Of a stretch of DNA of 64,000 nt, positions 12,775-22,130 are shown piece after piece. Every line of letters begins with the position of its first letter. Within the stretch, counting starts at the first letter, position 1. This DNA is from Cordilura impudica (Eukaryota > Arthropoda > Insecta > Diptera > Scathophagidae). The stretch spans positions 104,906,505-104,970,504 of the forward strand of contig OY821517.1 in NCBI GenBank assembly GCA_963682025.1. Direction: 5' to 3'. A program made the translations under genes and the position numbers. Under the pieces are notes generated by a model. The model worked only from the letters and a program-made list of their open reading frames with translations. It was not told the DNA's origin and did no database searches.

Positions 12775-12936
12775 TCAATTTTTTTCTTCTCTCAAACCTC
12801 TATAACTAGAGTTCTTATCAACGTAGGCTGTCGACATAGGTCTAAGAACACTCAGTGGATCAAGCTCCTTCTTTTGAGCTATTAACTGCTTAAATTCGTC
12901 GGGTTTGAGGAAAGTTATGCGTGGAGAATCAACTTT
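12775..12936 (-). pseudogene. exon-like C-terminal protein fragment of unknown origin
   Basis: On the minus strand the segment ends a protein-like frame of about 50 codons, with PRITFLKPDEFKQLIAQKKE then DPLSVLRPMSTAYVDKNSSY and a stop after LREEKN. Composition is balanced and unlike the AT-driven frames nearby, so it may be a real exon or a piece of one. I do not recognise the protein. Its first codons (V-D-S-P-R-I-T-F-L-K-P) are repeated in the next 110-bp tandem unit upstream, so the 5' edge of the coding piece is inside the minisatellite at 12897-13120. A Helitron-like end lies 250 bp away; capture of a host exon is possible but unproven. Also possible: a decayed host exon in place. Confidence 0.3.
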
Positions 12937-13120
12937 ACTTTTACTGTACGTTAACTTATATTGGCATATTTTGGCATTACTGTACGTTAACTTGTCTTGG
13001 CAAATTCGTTGGGTTTGAGGAAAGTTATGCGTGGACAATCAACTTTACTTTTGCTGTACGTTAACTTCTCTTGGCATATTTTGGCATTACTGTACGTTAA
13101 CTTCTCTTGGCAAATTTTGG
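12897..13120. repeat. two-unit 110-bp minisatellite with 37-bp sub-repeats
   Basis: Unit starts at 12897 ('cgtcgggtttgaggaaagtt') and at 13007 ('cgttgggtttgaggaaagtt'). Within each unit 'actgtacgttaactt' occurs twice, about 37 bp apart. Tandem repeats next to a terminal hairpin are typical of Helitron-related elements. Confidence 0.8.
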
Positions 13121-13187
13121 TATTATATTATAAATATTAATATAATATAATATAATATAATGCTGCGGAGCAGCAGGGGTCCTCTAG
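12897..13187 (+). mobile_element. Helitron-like 3' end with hairpin and CTAG terminus
   Basis: After the minisatellite and a (TATAA)n run (13134-13160) comes a perfect short hairpin, 'gctgc gga gcagc' at 13162-13174, and nine bases later CTAG at 13184-13187 followed by T. Helitrons end in CTRR, a few bases after a GC-rich hairpin, and insert between A and T; this fits. The 5' end (TC) was not found and no Rep/helicase is present, so it would be a non-autonomous element. Confidence 0.5.
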
Positions 13188-13190
13188 TTT

Positions 13191-14330
13191 AGACTTAATA
13201 TTTAAAAACATTTTCTTTTTATTTATTTCAAATTACCGAATACTTTAAGTATTTTGGCGAATGTGCGTATGCTACATATGCAAACAGTTGTACGTAGCTT
13301 GTTTCTATACCCAAAATAGAACATTGAAAAAACTAAACTAAGTACACACTAGACAAACGATACATGTCTTGTATTTTTTATGCTATCTTTTCAACATCAA
13401 CAGAAAAAGCAACATAGTGAATGGATGACTGCAATATTCATACAACAACGCTGTGTTCGTGTTCACTCTACCTCTCGCTATCTCTCTCTTTCTATCTCTC
13501 GCTCTTGCACTTAAGAAATAATTTTGTTTAGATGTTTAGTGTGTTTAGAAAATGAAGATGAGCTGAAAATATCAGGCGAACAGAAAAACTAGAATAATAA
13601 CGATGATTATTTAGTTGTGAAAATTTTGAATAAGAAAAAAAGAACGCAAATCTCAAACATTTGGCATGGTGGTATTCGTATGAAACAGGAATTTTTGCAG
13701 TGGTTTTTATTCTTTTCGTTGATGCTAGTGCTTGCTGTTGTTGGCATCTCTCAAATAAGGTAGCATTGTTTGTGAGATGGTATCGCATGTACGTAAAATA
13801 GTAGTAAAGTGGGTATTCATGTTAAGCAGATGTTGCTGTTCCTATATCGCTGCTTAGCCTAGCTGATGTTTAGTTGAATGGTTGCTTTTAAGTTGATGTG
13901 CATGTAATCTCTGCCAGCTAAGTCAATTTTATTTAATAAAGATTTTATCGCATTTAACGTGATTAGTTATTAATAGTTTTTTTTTTAAACATAAATTAAC
14001 AATTGAATTCATTATAAAATTTGTGAGCTGGATAATTAAAACATCATCGCACTTAAAAGGAAAAAAAGGCTACAGCAGATCCATGGTGGAAGACAAAATA
14101 ACTTAAAAGAAAAGCGAAATTAAAATCCCAAATATTAGCTCTAAAAGAAGATGTATACAGTCAAATTTTCCAACTGTGGAGGACTCAGAAAGCGAAATGA
14201 CTCGTCGAAAACGATTCGGTTCCAATGATGAGGTCATTACTGAAACAAAAGCCTTTATTAACATTGGCCGGAAATAAGATTGAATTTTGCATTTAATATT
14301 TGATGTTTTTATTTAAAGCATAAGTACATC
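13191..14330. other. unique-looking DNA, no gene identified
   Basis: Contains a CT-rich stretch (13469-13506) and a reduced AT content around 13400-13900 compared with neighbours, which may be host sequence. The 86-codon minus frame at 13528-13788 has no recognisable domain. Confidence 0.35.
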
Positions 14331-14338
14331 ATTTCCAA

Positions 14339-15060
14339 TCGTATTTCAGAATATATCAATTAATTTTCATTAATTATCAATTTTATTTCCGAAAGCAACA
14401 ACTGACTTTCAAAGTTTATCAAATGTATTCCAAAAACATCAGAAACTATCAAATTCATTCCAAAAACATCAACTAATTTCCAGAAATGATCAAATTTATT
14501 TCTGAAAACATCAATTGGTTTTCAGAAAATATCAACTGACTTTCAGAATCAAGAACTAATTTACTCTACGAAAAGTCATTGTTTTTATTAGTGGTTTGCA
14601 GACATAGAAAATGTTTACCCACATTTGGACTTACTTTTTATCAACTGGAAAATAAATTGACAAGGGAGTAAGAGGAAGACTTCATTCTTTTAATCAGCTA
14701 CAATATAAAAAAAAAACCCCGGACAGAAAGCATGAATGTTGTTTTGGCTGAATCGTGGCACCCGATTTTGAAGACATGATTTCGAGAAAACCACACTTAA
14801 AGTTTACAAGAAATTTGACCGATACAAAATATGTTTTTATATAGAAATTTAATTAAAAGTTTGTAAAATGCATTGATATTTTCTGAAATACATTTGATGA
14901 TTTGGGAAATGCATTTGATATTTTCTGAAAACATTTCTGAAATACTTTTGATAATTTCTGAAATGCATTTGGTAATTTCTGAAAATCTGATGCTGATGTT
15001 TTCTGAAAATCAATTATCATTTTTAAAAATCAATTGATATTTACTGAATTATAAATGGAA
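14339..15060. mobile_element. foldback-type element with arms of short degenerate repeats
   Basis: The left arm (about 14339-14550) is built of degenerate units of roughly 25 bp around 'tatcaaatgcatttcagaaa'. The right arm (about 14850-15060) is the same repeat in the opposite orientation ('ttttctgaaatacatttgat'). About 300 bp of unrelated DNA lies between. Long inverted repeats made of short direct repeats are the signature of foldback elements. No transposase was found. Confidence 0.6.
14787..14944 (+). repeat. 158-bp direct repeat, copy 1
   Basis: Matches 15240-15397 with few differences, offset 453 bp. It begins 'aaaaccacacttaaagttta' and runs into the right arm of the foldback element. 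Confidence 0.9.
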
Positions 15061-15239
15061 ATGGTGTTATTTTTATTACAAATATACGATATTAGTGCTA
15101 TTCGAATCATAGATAGTATGGGTATCAAAATTGTTGTTCAAAGTAGGGAAGTGAATCAGGGATTCCTCGGATATGTGCATTAGCGCGTTTGACGAACATG
15201 TTTTTTTATTATTATTTTTGTAACTTTTAAAGCGGTTGC

Positions 15240-15397
15240 AAAACCACACTTAAAGTTTACAAGAAATTTGACCGATACAAAATGTGTTTTTATATAGAAA
15301 TTTAATTAAAAGTTTGTAAAATGCATTGATATTATCTGAAATACATTTGATGACTTGGGAAATGCATTTCATATTTTCTGAAAACATTTCTGAAATA
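15240..15397 (+). repeat. 158-bp direct repeat, copy 2
   Basis: Partial second copy of the foldback arm and its inner flank. Suggests a tandem duplication of about 453 bp followed by divergence. Confidence 0.9.
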
Positions 15398-15414
15398 TTC
15401 AAAATTCAACATAA

Positions 15415-15650
15415 ATTTAATAAACACACACACAGAAGTATATTTTTTATTTGAACTTAAATATGTGTTTTATGTATGTGGTAGTAAACTTTAAATGAAT
15501 TTTACTTAAAAAAAATAAAAATACCTATACTGTAAATATGGTGAACATCTGCAAAGAAATTCCTTTCAAATGGTATATTTTTGTCAAAATCGGTTGGTAA
15601 TTGAAGGTGGAGAATATGTCGCAAGAAATCGCCTTGCCTATTAATATTAG
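15415..15650 (+). repeat. dispersed repeat family C, copy 1
   Basis: Shares order and sequence with 57715-57965 (same strand) and 42800-43045 (reverse): 'aacacacacacagaagtat', 'ttatgtatgtggtagtaaac', 'tcctttcaaatggtatattt', 'gtcaaaatcgg', and the end 'gcaagaaatcgccttgccta'. Probably a MITE; no terminal inverted repeat recognised. Confidence 0.65.
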
Positions 15651-15672
15651 ATATTATCCGCGCTTAAAATTA

Positions 15673-15812
15673 CCCTGGTCTACAAATTTAAACAAAATTG
15701 ACTGCAGAAACGCAGTGATAGAGAAAACCCAATTAAAAATTCGAATTCAGTCCACCAATTTACCCTAGGAAAGATATTTGGTTGATCCAGTCCAAAACCT
15801 TGTTGGCTAATG
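15673..15812. mobile_element. 140-bp MITE, deletion derivative of the transposon at 39649-41683
   Basis: Starts CCCTGGTCTACAA and ends TTGTTGGCTAATG (TTG...AATG reads CATTAGCCAACAA in reverse), flanked on both sides by TTA (15670-15672 and 15813-15815). The first 45 bp or so match the left end of the 39.6-kb transposon up to 'aaacgcag'. The next base pairs match its right end from 'tgatagagaaaa' onward. It is that element with the whole gene (39694-41586) deleted. This gives independent support for the termini and the 3-bp target duplication of the family. Confidence 0.88.
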
Positions 15813-15829
15813 TTATTAGTCAAATCTAA

Positions 15830-17285
15830 GTATTTCCCAAGTTGAAACCTCAATTACGCGAGAAACTGACAATATTCGGGAGTAAAGTTAAATGCGTTAG
15901 ATAGGTTTCCGGAATACTTATCATTTGTAGTCCATAATCAATGCTTATATTTAGGGTGATTTTATAGATATATATATATATATACATATATCTCCTAAAA
16001 TAACAAGAGCCAGATTGTTTGAAAACCTATTTAATGGATTTAATATTACGCAGAATTGAACTTGACAAATACTGAATTTTTTAATTTCAATGTTATCAAT
16101 AAAATAACCTTAAAATAATAATAATTTTTACTGCGGGGAAAAGAATTAATAATTCGTAACCTAACCTTTTTGGTTTATTGGTCCATAAAGACTGTTATTT
16201 CATTTTAAGAGTTGTAAAAATCAAGAAACGTTTTTGGTGAAACGTCTTAATGTGAGTGCCCAGTGGTACAAGAAAGACCATATTTTTTTGTCGTGGTAGA
16301 CGGTTTCTAAGTCAAGCTACTATTTCAGCCTAATCTAACATAACTGCCTTCATCATACTATTTAATTATTTGTTGAAAAAAACACTAGATAATTGTTTTT
16401 CCGGCTTACTCTTATTAACAACGGTACGACGTTTAAATAACATACGTCTTTAGTTTAAACTGTACTTAAACTCCCATTTAACATTTATGTTGACATATAA
16501 TTTACCAAGCAAATCATATTAATTTTCTAAAACTAAAAATTATCTTGTCTCTTTGTAACAGATTTCCTTAAAGATTTCCTTATAGCATTTCCAAATATCT
16601 ACAAACACAAGCACAAGTATTATGAAAACCCTAAACAAGTGTCATTATCATAACTTTTTATCTGTTTCTACATGGTTTGAGTAATTTTTTGCAAAGTACT
16701 ATGATTTTCACAAGTACGGTGGATATGTTCTATTCTGTTCAAGTCTAAACGAGGCAAATGTACTAAAATGTGTATGTGTGTGAAATGGCAATGGAAGTGG
16801 AAGATATAAACAAGATTCTAGCCAAAAGGCAGGTGATGTTCGAACACATGTCAAAATATATGCATGTAAGTAGTTCTACTATATATGGTTCTTGTTTGTT
16901 CCACTAAGTAGGCTCCTCCGTTGACTAGTTTTTCGTTTTTTTCTTTTTTTTTTATTTACAACATGAATAGTATACGCGAATGTAAAGGCGAATGCTGCAG
17001 CGATTATAGCTCTTGGGCTTTATGAGCTCCCAGTGAAAAACTACATGATGTAAGTGTGTAATGGTGGACTAGTAGCAAAAAAATTGAACATACGATTACA
17101 CTTTTAATACACGTGAATATGATACGTGCACTCAGGGAAAAGTAATGACATGAAAACGTATTAATGAAACTATCTAAAGTAGAATAATTTTTTTGGAAAA
17201 GGTAATAGAATAATAATTCATGCTTATACAATGTTTGTTTGTTATTTTTTTGGCCAAGTTATTTAAATTTTATATGATTTTTGTT
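15830..17285. other. no recognised feature
   Basis: AT-rich with a short (TA)n at 15966-15982 and a mixed-composition segment at 16600-17240. No gene, RNA or terminal repeat seen; the 75-codon minus frame at 17004-17231 is unremarkable. Confidence 0.35.
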
Positions 17286-17342
17286 AAGCTAATTGGGCCT
17301 ATTATATTAATGTAAATAAAAAACCTTTTATTACATATTTCT

Positions 17343-17381
17343 CCCTACGTTTCGTCAATTTCTTGTTGACATCTTCAGGGG
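17343..17381 (-). ncRNA. hammerhead-ribozyme-like motif, minimal type I (copy 1)
   Basis: Minus strand, 5' to 3': CCC, the core CUGAAGA (consensus CUGANGA), one bulged U, helix II GUCAA/UUGAC with a 7-nt loop, GAAA, helix III of two pairs AC/GU with no loop, cleavage triplet GUA, then GGG pairing with the first CCC as helix I. All conserved core nucleotides of a hammerhead are present. Very short helix III is known from hammerheads of Penelope-like elements, where dimers are active. Activity here is an inference. Confidence 0.5.
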
Positions 17382-17585
17382 TTTGTCTATTTAATTTTTT
17401 CAAAAACATTAAATTAATACAAAAATAGTATACATCATACATTATAAACTTACAATTTTCAATTAATTTTTCACATTAAATTATAAATAGCTTACATAAA
17501 ACAAAAAACATAAAACATAAAACATTTAACATATACTAAAATTAAATTAAACACACAACTTAAAATAATATCACAGTTTTTCCTT

Positions 17586-17797
17586 CTATTTTATTGCAAC
17601 CTTGTAACTTGTACTTATATTATCTGTGTCTTCCTTTAGATTCATCGTTTTGTCTATTTTTTGTTGTATACGTAAGCTTTCAATTGTGTAACGTTTTTTA
17701 TGTTTTGTTTCTATGTCTAGTATTGTTTGTAGGATCGGAGTGGTTCTTTCTAGTGAGGAAATTACAGACATTTTTAAATCTCAAAGACAAGTAATAG
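17586..17797 (-). pseudogene. Penelope-like polyprotein, C-terminal fragment
   Basis: The frame starting at 17771 ends ...RYTIESLRIQQKIDKTMN then LKEDTDNISTSYKVAIK and a stop. The pattern of a conserved Glu in E-S-L-x-I, then N-x-K-x-D-T-D-x-x-S-x-x-Y close to the end, is what I know from the C-terminus of the GIY-YIG endonuclease of Penelope-like elements. A stop codon lies four codons upstream of the first Met, and the preceding 110 bp are duplicated at 18293-18402, so only the last 60 or so residues remain. Family call from a short piece: moderate confidence. Confidence 0.5.
17688..17797 (+). repeat. 110-bp direct repeat flanking a composite insertion, left copy
   Basis: Matches 18293-18402 with two differences, near the start of the repeat; both begin 'gtaac' and end 'gacaagtaatag'. 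The 495 bp between are the mariner/mini-me composite, so insertion or repair created a long flanking duplication of Penelope sequence. Confidence 0.92.
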
Positions 17798-18292
17798 ACT
17801 ATAAATTTCTTTCTCATTCACCACGTTCTCCAGATGCAGCTCCCCGTAAATATTTCCTGTTTCCACAACTCCAAAAAAAGGCTCGACGGAAAGATATTCA
17901 AATGATGAGGCCGTCGTTGAAACTAGGTCTTATTTTGAAGGGCTTGAGATGTCGTTTTATTTGGAAAGGTTATGTGGAAATGTTGAGAAATAAAACTGGA
18001 TTAACCCAAAATAATGTGTATCAATGATTTTCGGTGTGTTCTCTTTACAAATGTGTTTGCAAAATACAAGCCATGCATTATATTGTGAGATGTGGTCTAG
18101 TAGCTCCTGAAAATATAGCCACAACTATGGTTTTCCCAATGTTGCCAAGATTAGAATGTTCTATTCATTAATGTTGACCAGAAAACTCACTGAATTTTCA
18201 GTAGTTTTTAGAGGCATCTCAATATTTCAGGCCATATCTTGGCACAATGATGCCCGATTTACCCCATAAAAAATATAAACCTGTTAAGTTAA
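17798..18292 (+). mobile_element. mariner / mini-me composite repeat, copy 1
   Basis: In order: the C-terminal part of a mariner transposase (17800-18027), about 160 bp of noncoding sequence, then the inner part of a mini-me-like element ('caatgatgcccgatttaccc' near 18248, 'aaacctgtt' near 18277). The same succession, closely similar base for base, is at 20236-20730, so these parts moved or were duplicated as one unit. Confidence 0.75.
17800..18027 (+). pseudogene. mariner transposase C-terminal fragment
   Basis: The frame reads HSPRSPDAAPRKYFLFPQLQ, then KK and a basic stretch. The mariner hallmark is a conserved SPDLAPxDFFLFP around the third catalytic Asp (D34D); here the Asp of S-P-D is present while the catalytic D of the A-P-x-D position is R-K, so it could not work. 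Only the last 75 residues or so remain. Confidence 0.75.
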
Positions 18293-18402
18293 GTAACATT
18301 TTTTACGTTTTGTTTCTATGTCTAGTATTGTTTGTAGGATCGGAGTGGTTCTTTCTAGTGAGGAAATTACAGACATTTTTAAATCTCAAAGACAAGTAAT
18401 AG
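18293..18402 (+). repeat. 110-bp direct repeat flanking a composite insertion, right copy
   Basis: Second copy of 17688-17797. It continues directly into 'cgatagatattctc', probably the original flank of the Penelope-like fragment. Confidence 0.92.
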
Positions 18403-18845
18403 CGATAGATATTCTCAAAAAGCGAATTAATTTCAGATACAAGCCTACTTATTTGGATCTTCAATAATATACCACCAAAAAATTACCATTACTGCTCACA
18501 ACTCAGCTCAACAATACCGCTTCTATGGAATTAAGCGATAAACAATAATTGCAAAAGAAGGATATGGCGTGTAAGAAAAGTTTACGTTGTTATAAAGGGA
18601 TTTTTTGTTACAAAGAAATTTTCCAAACGAACAAGATCTCGGTATTTATCCAAGTAAAACAGTAAAGGATATATTCACAAAAAAAGAAAATGGTTTCAGT
18701 TGGAAGACACGATAACTATTTTGTAATTGTAGATATAAAATTCCAACGAATATGGACAGAACTGATTTAAGTCTTTCCAACAACATCATACTTATATATT
18801 TTTTTTACTGGGCCAAAATTTTGTTGTGAACACTATAAAAAAAAA
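18403..18845. other. no recognised feature
   Basis: AT-rich filler between the composite and a Tc1 relic; may contain the N-terminal part of that relic, too decayed to read. Confidence 0.3.
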
Positions 18846-18849
18846 CTAA

Positions 18850-19460
18850 AACTGCAGACAACATTATTAAAGAAGACGTACAAAGACGACCGAGAGAATC
18901 AACCATGCTATAGTTCGAATGTGCAAGGCGGGTCCTTTTTTGACTGCACCCAGAATTAGGGAACAAAATCAAAAAAAAAAATAATTTATTTATTTATATA
19001 CAAGCTCAATTAAAAACAGACTCCGTGAAAGTAATTTTTATGGGCACATTGCAAAAAAAAATCACACGTGTCTAAAAAGACAGATCGAAACGTTTAAAAT
19101 TTGCTAAGGATCATTTAAAAAAAAAAATTAAAATTGGTGAAACAATATTCTTCTTACGAATGAATCAAAGTTCAATAGCTTTGGATCAGATGGAAAAAAG
19201 TATGTGACACGTTATCCAAACACAGAATTTGATCCTATACACACATGAAAATCGGTGAAACATGGGGGAGGATGTGTATTAGTCTGGAGAAGCTTTTCTT
19301 GATATGGAGTTTTCCCAATTACTCGTATAGTTGGCACTATTTATCAAATAATATTCAAAAACATCTTAGCAGACGTTATGCTGCCTTATGTGGAGGGAAA
19401 AAATGCCTCTTTTATGGAAATAGGTACAAGATAAAGATCCTAAACATACTAGAAAGTCCG
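18850..19460 (+). pseudogene. Tc1-like transposase relic (Bari-type look)
   Basis: Broken frames give, in order, a basic DNA-binding stretch followed by G-H-x-A, a K-F-x-x-x-x-G-S-D-G segment near 19170, then (19250-19400) G-E-T-W-G-R-M-C-I / KHGGGCVLVWRSFS in the next frame, and DVMLPYVE. HGGGxVxVWGxFS followed by a NVMLPYAE-like motif is standard for Tc1-like transposases. Many frameshifts and stops; inactive. No terminal repeats recognised. Confidence 0.6.
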
Positions 19461-20235
19461 TACAAAAATCGCTCAGTGACAAAAAAAAAAAAGATCGATC
19501 GAGGATGTATAGAGCGACTTAAACATATGAATTGATAGTACTGAAGCTACAAATTCAAATCTATAATGAGAAGAAATCCATAAGTCAGGGAATTCCATAC
19601 CCTTGAAAAGATGCCGAAAGTTAATATTATCAATGCAGCGTCGATGCAAATGAGTAAGTCGTTTCGAAAAAATTAAAAAAAAGTGTGAGAAAAGTTTAAG
19701 GTATGACCTCTCTTTAAAAAAAAATTTTTGTTTAGGTTTTTTTTTCATAAATGTCTTCTAAAATCCTTAAAAAATAATGCCTTAAAAGGATTTTTTAAAA
19801 TTCGAATTATTTTTGGAGTTACAGAGCTATATATGTATATACATATTTTTCTGTTAATATAGAAAATCCTTGTAATAAAACTTTAAATGGGTTTTTCTCG
19901 AAATCACTTTTTTAAAACTGGGGTGTCGTTTTCCTCGAGAATCAGAAGTGGTATCGAAATTCAGCGGGCGGAGTTTTATAGGTCATCATGTCAGGCAGGC
20001 CTTAACTAGAATAATTGGGCTAACTTTACTACCGGAGGAGGGGTGGGGCAAAAACCCCACAAAAACAGCTAATTTTTTGAATTAAAAAAAATCGAGCCAT
20101 TTTGACAATTTTCGATATTTTTGATATTTCCTACTTTCTGCAAGTTTTCGGGGCAATATGTTGTAAGGCATGTTATTATTCCAAGTTATTACACACAAAA
20201 AAGTCCTGTATCATCAGTTAAATGCGAGGGTATAT
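19461..20235. other. no recognised feature
   Basis: The 96-codon frame at 19245-19535 runs out of the Tc1 relic. From 19560 to 20235 nothing is recognised. Confidence 0.35.
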
Positions 20236-20902
20236 ACGTAGACCATAAATTTCTTTCTTATTCACCACGTTCTCCAGATGCAGCTGCCTGTAAATATTTC
20301 CTGTTTCCACACCTCCAAAAAAGGCTCGACGGAAAGAGATTCAAACGATGAGGCTGTCGTTTAAACTAGGTCTTATTTTGAAGGGCTTGAGATGTCGTAT
20401 TATTTGGAAAGGTTATGTGGAAATGTTGAGAGATAAAACTGGATTAACCCAAAATAATGTGTATCAATGACTTTTCAGTGTGTCCTCCTTACAAATGTGT
20501 ATGCAAAATACAAGCCATGTATTGTATTGAGAGATGTGGTCTAGTAGCTCCTGAAAATATAGCCACAACTATGGCTTTTCCAATGTTGCCAAGATTAGAA
20601 TGTTCTATTCATTAATGTTGACCAGAAAACACACTGAATTTTCAGTAGTTTTTATAGGTATCTCAACATTTCAGGCCATATCTTGGCACAATGATGCCCG
20701 ATTTACCCCATAAAAAATATAAACCTGCTAAGTTTAGGAATTAAACAGACGGACGAACATCGCTATCGACTCGAGTTGTTATAAGGACCAACAATATATA
20801 TGTATATACTTAAGGGGGTCGAAAATACATTTTTCGATGCGTTACAAACGGAATGACAAACTGATGTGTTCCATCTGCACAGTGGTGTGGTGGGTATAAA
20901 AA
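20236..20902 (+). mobile_element. mariner / mini-me composite repeat, copy 2, with the mini-me outer end
   Basis: Closely similar to 17798-18292 up to about 20730, then continues through the mini-me parts missing there: GACG-rich block (20746-20756), 'atcgctatcgactcgagttg', (TA)n near 20790-20806, and the terminus 'gtggtgtggtgggtataaaa' at 20883-20902. The mariner part (20242-20470) encodes HSPRSPDAAACKYFLFPHLQ-like sequence with frameshift at 20350. Copy 2 is therefore the longer form of the composite. Confidence 0.75.
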
Positions 20903-21425
20903 ATTCTAGTTAGTTGCTAACTGCAAATCAGAAGTTTGTTTAAATTACTGAAATTTTGAAATTAAAAGCAGAATAGTTCTATTTACTTCCTTAATGGAAG
21001 TCACTTCTCAGTTGGGTGGCATAGAAACGAACGTCAGAATCTACTTTCATTGGCACCCACTTCTATCCTCCAAGATTCGTAGCCATCAATCCGTTTTTAA
21101 ATATGTTCTAATAAAGTTTGTTAAATTTATGCAAATTATGATAAGAGGAAAAAAGAATGAGTTACATCAGTGTAATTAAGATATGACGATTGGTACGATA
21201 TTGAAGAAGTTCGAGTTCCACCAAAGTTTGAAACATTATTTGATGGATCTATATCTACCTCTCTTGCTAACAACATATCACTTGCTTTTGAAACGTCAAT
21301 CTGTGCACAAAAACGAAAATTAGTTTGTTTGTTTGTGTTTGTAGTTTATAGGAGGCTGCGGTTTTGGAACGATCTGTTTAAAACTGCGTCCAAGTGCATA
21401 TCTGGAAAGATACATAGGTATTTTT
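20903..21425. other. no recognised feature
   Basis: Small frame 20994-21179 has no domain I know. Mixed composition; nothing else seen. Confidence 0.35.
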
Positions 21426-21429
21426 TTTT

Positions 21430-22130
21430 TGTTGGTATATCAAGCGGGCGTGGTAGCCAGGTTCAGATTAGTGGGCTCGTCAAGTCCCATACAAAGTAAA
21501 TATATAAAATAATATATACAGAATACTATGACGCCTAAGGTCTTTAAACGTTGTGTGAAATGATTGAATATGAGGGTGCGCAGTAGTGGACGGGATCGAA
21601 CCAGTGGCCGTGGCACCACCCACACAAAGACAAATATCTGTAGTAGTCTGAAACTGGACTCTAGAAACTTCGTATAAGTCCATAACTTATTGTACTGATT
21701 GGTCAAAGTAAATATGGAAGGGATCGAACCAGTGGGCGTGACAGCTCCAATACAAAGAACCTATCTGGAATGCTGTGATAGTGAGATCCTTGAAACTTTG
21801 TGTGAGTTCGTAACTAAAGTTAGTAGGCGTGGCAAAAATAGGTAGGATCAAACTGGAGGATGTAGTACCTCGCATACAAAGTAGATATTAATATGTGGAC
21901 TATTACTATGCCAAACTTGAAATGTTGTGTGATCAGTTATTTATTTATGGAAGTAATCGAACCAAAAGTGGTGGGTATCGTACCAGTCCGTGTGGCACCT
22001 TCTATTAAAAGTAAATATAAAATATCATACATTTAAAATTCAAAGATAGAGACAGTCTTGAAGCTGTGTGTAAGTCCAAAAGTAAAATAAAGTAGTAGCA
22101 ACGCACGTCGGTTTCTCAGTGTAAACCAAA
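21430..22130. repeat. degenerate minisatellite, period about 128 bp, five units
   Basis: An anchor (ggcacc-ccc-tacaaagtaaatat) recurs at about 21491, 21624, 21752, 21876 and 22006, spaced 133, 128, 124 and 130 bp. Other shared parts are 'gggatcgaaccagtgggcgt', 'cttgaaactttgtgtgagtt' and 'agtaggcgtggc'. Units are 60-80% alike by eye. The 60-90-codon minus frames here come from the repeat. Confidence 0.8.

Larger units (their letters stand above)
17286..17797 (-). mobile_element. Penelope-like retroelement, 3' end
   Basis: On the minus strand a short C-terminal reading frame (see 17586-17797) is followed by about 200 bp of 3' untranslated sequence, a hammerhead-like motif (17343-17381) and a tail 'ttttatttacatta' ending near 17286. 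The non-coding part aligns with 43104-43335, which ends at the same place ('aagcta' on the plus strand), so the boundary is shared by two insertions. Penelope-like elements commonly carry hammerhead motifs near their ends. The 5' part of the element is missing: upstream, the frame runs into a duplicated segment and a composite insertion. Confidence 0.6.

Noticed and set aside
12897..13120. CRISPR-like array
   Set aside because: Only two 110-bp tandem units with internal sub-repeats and no spacers; eukaryotic context.
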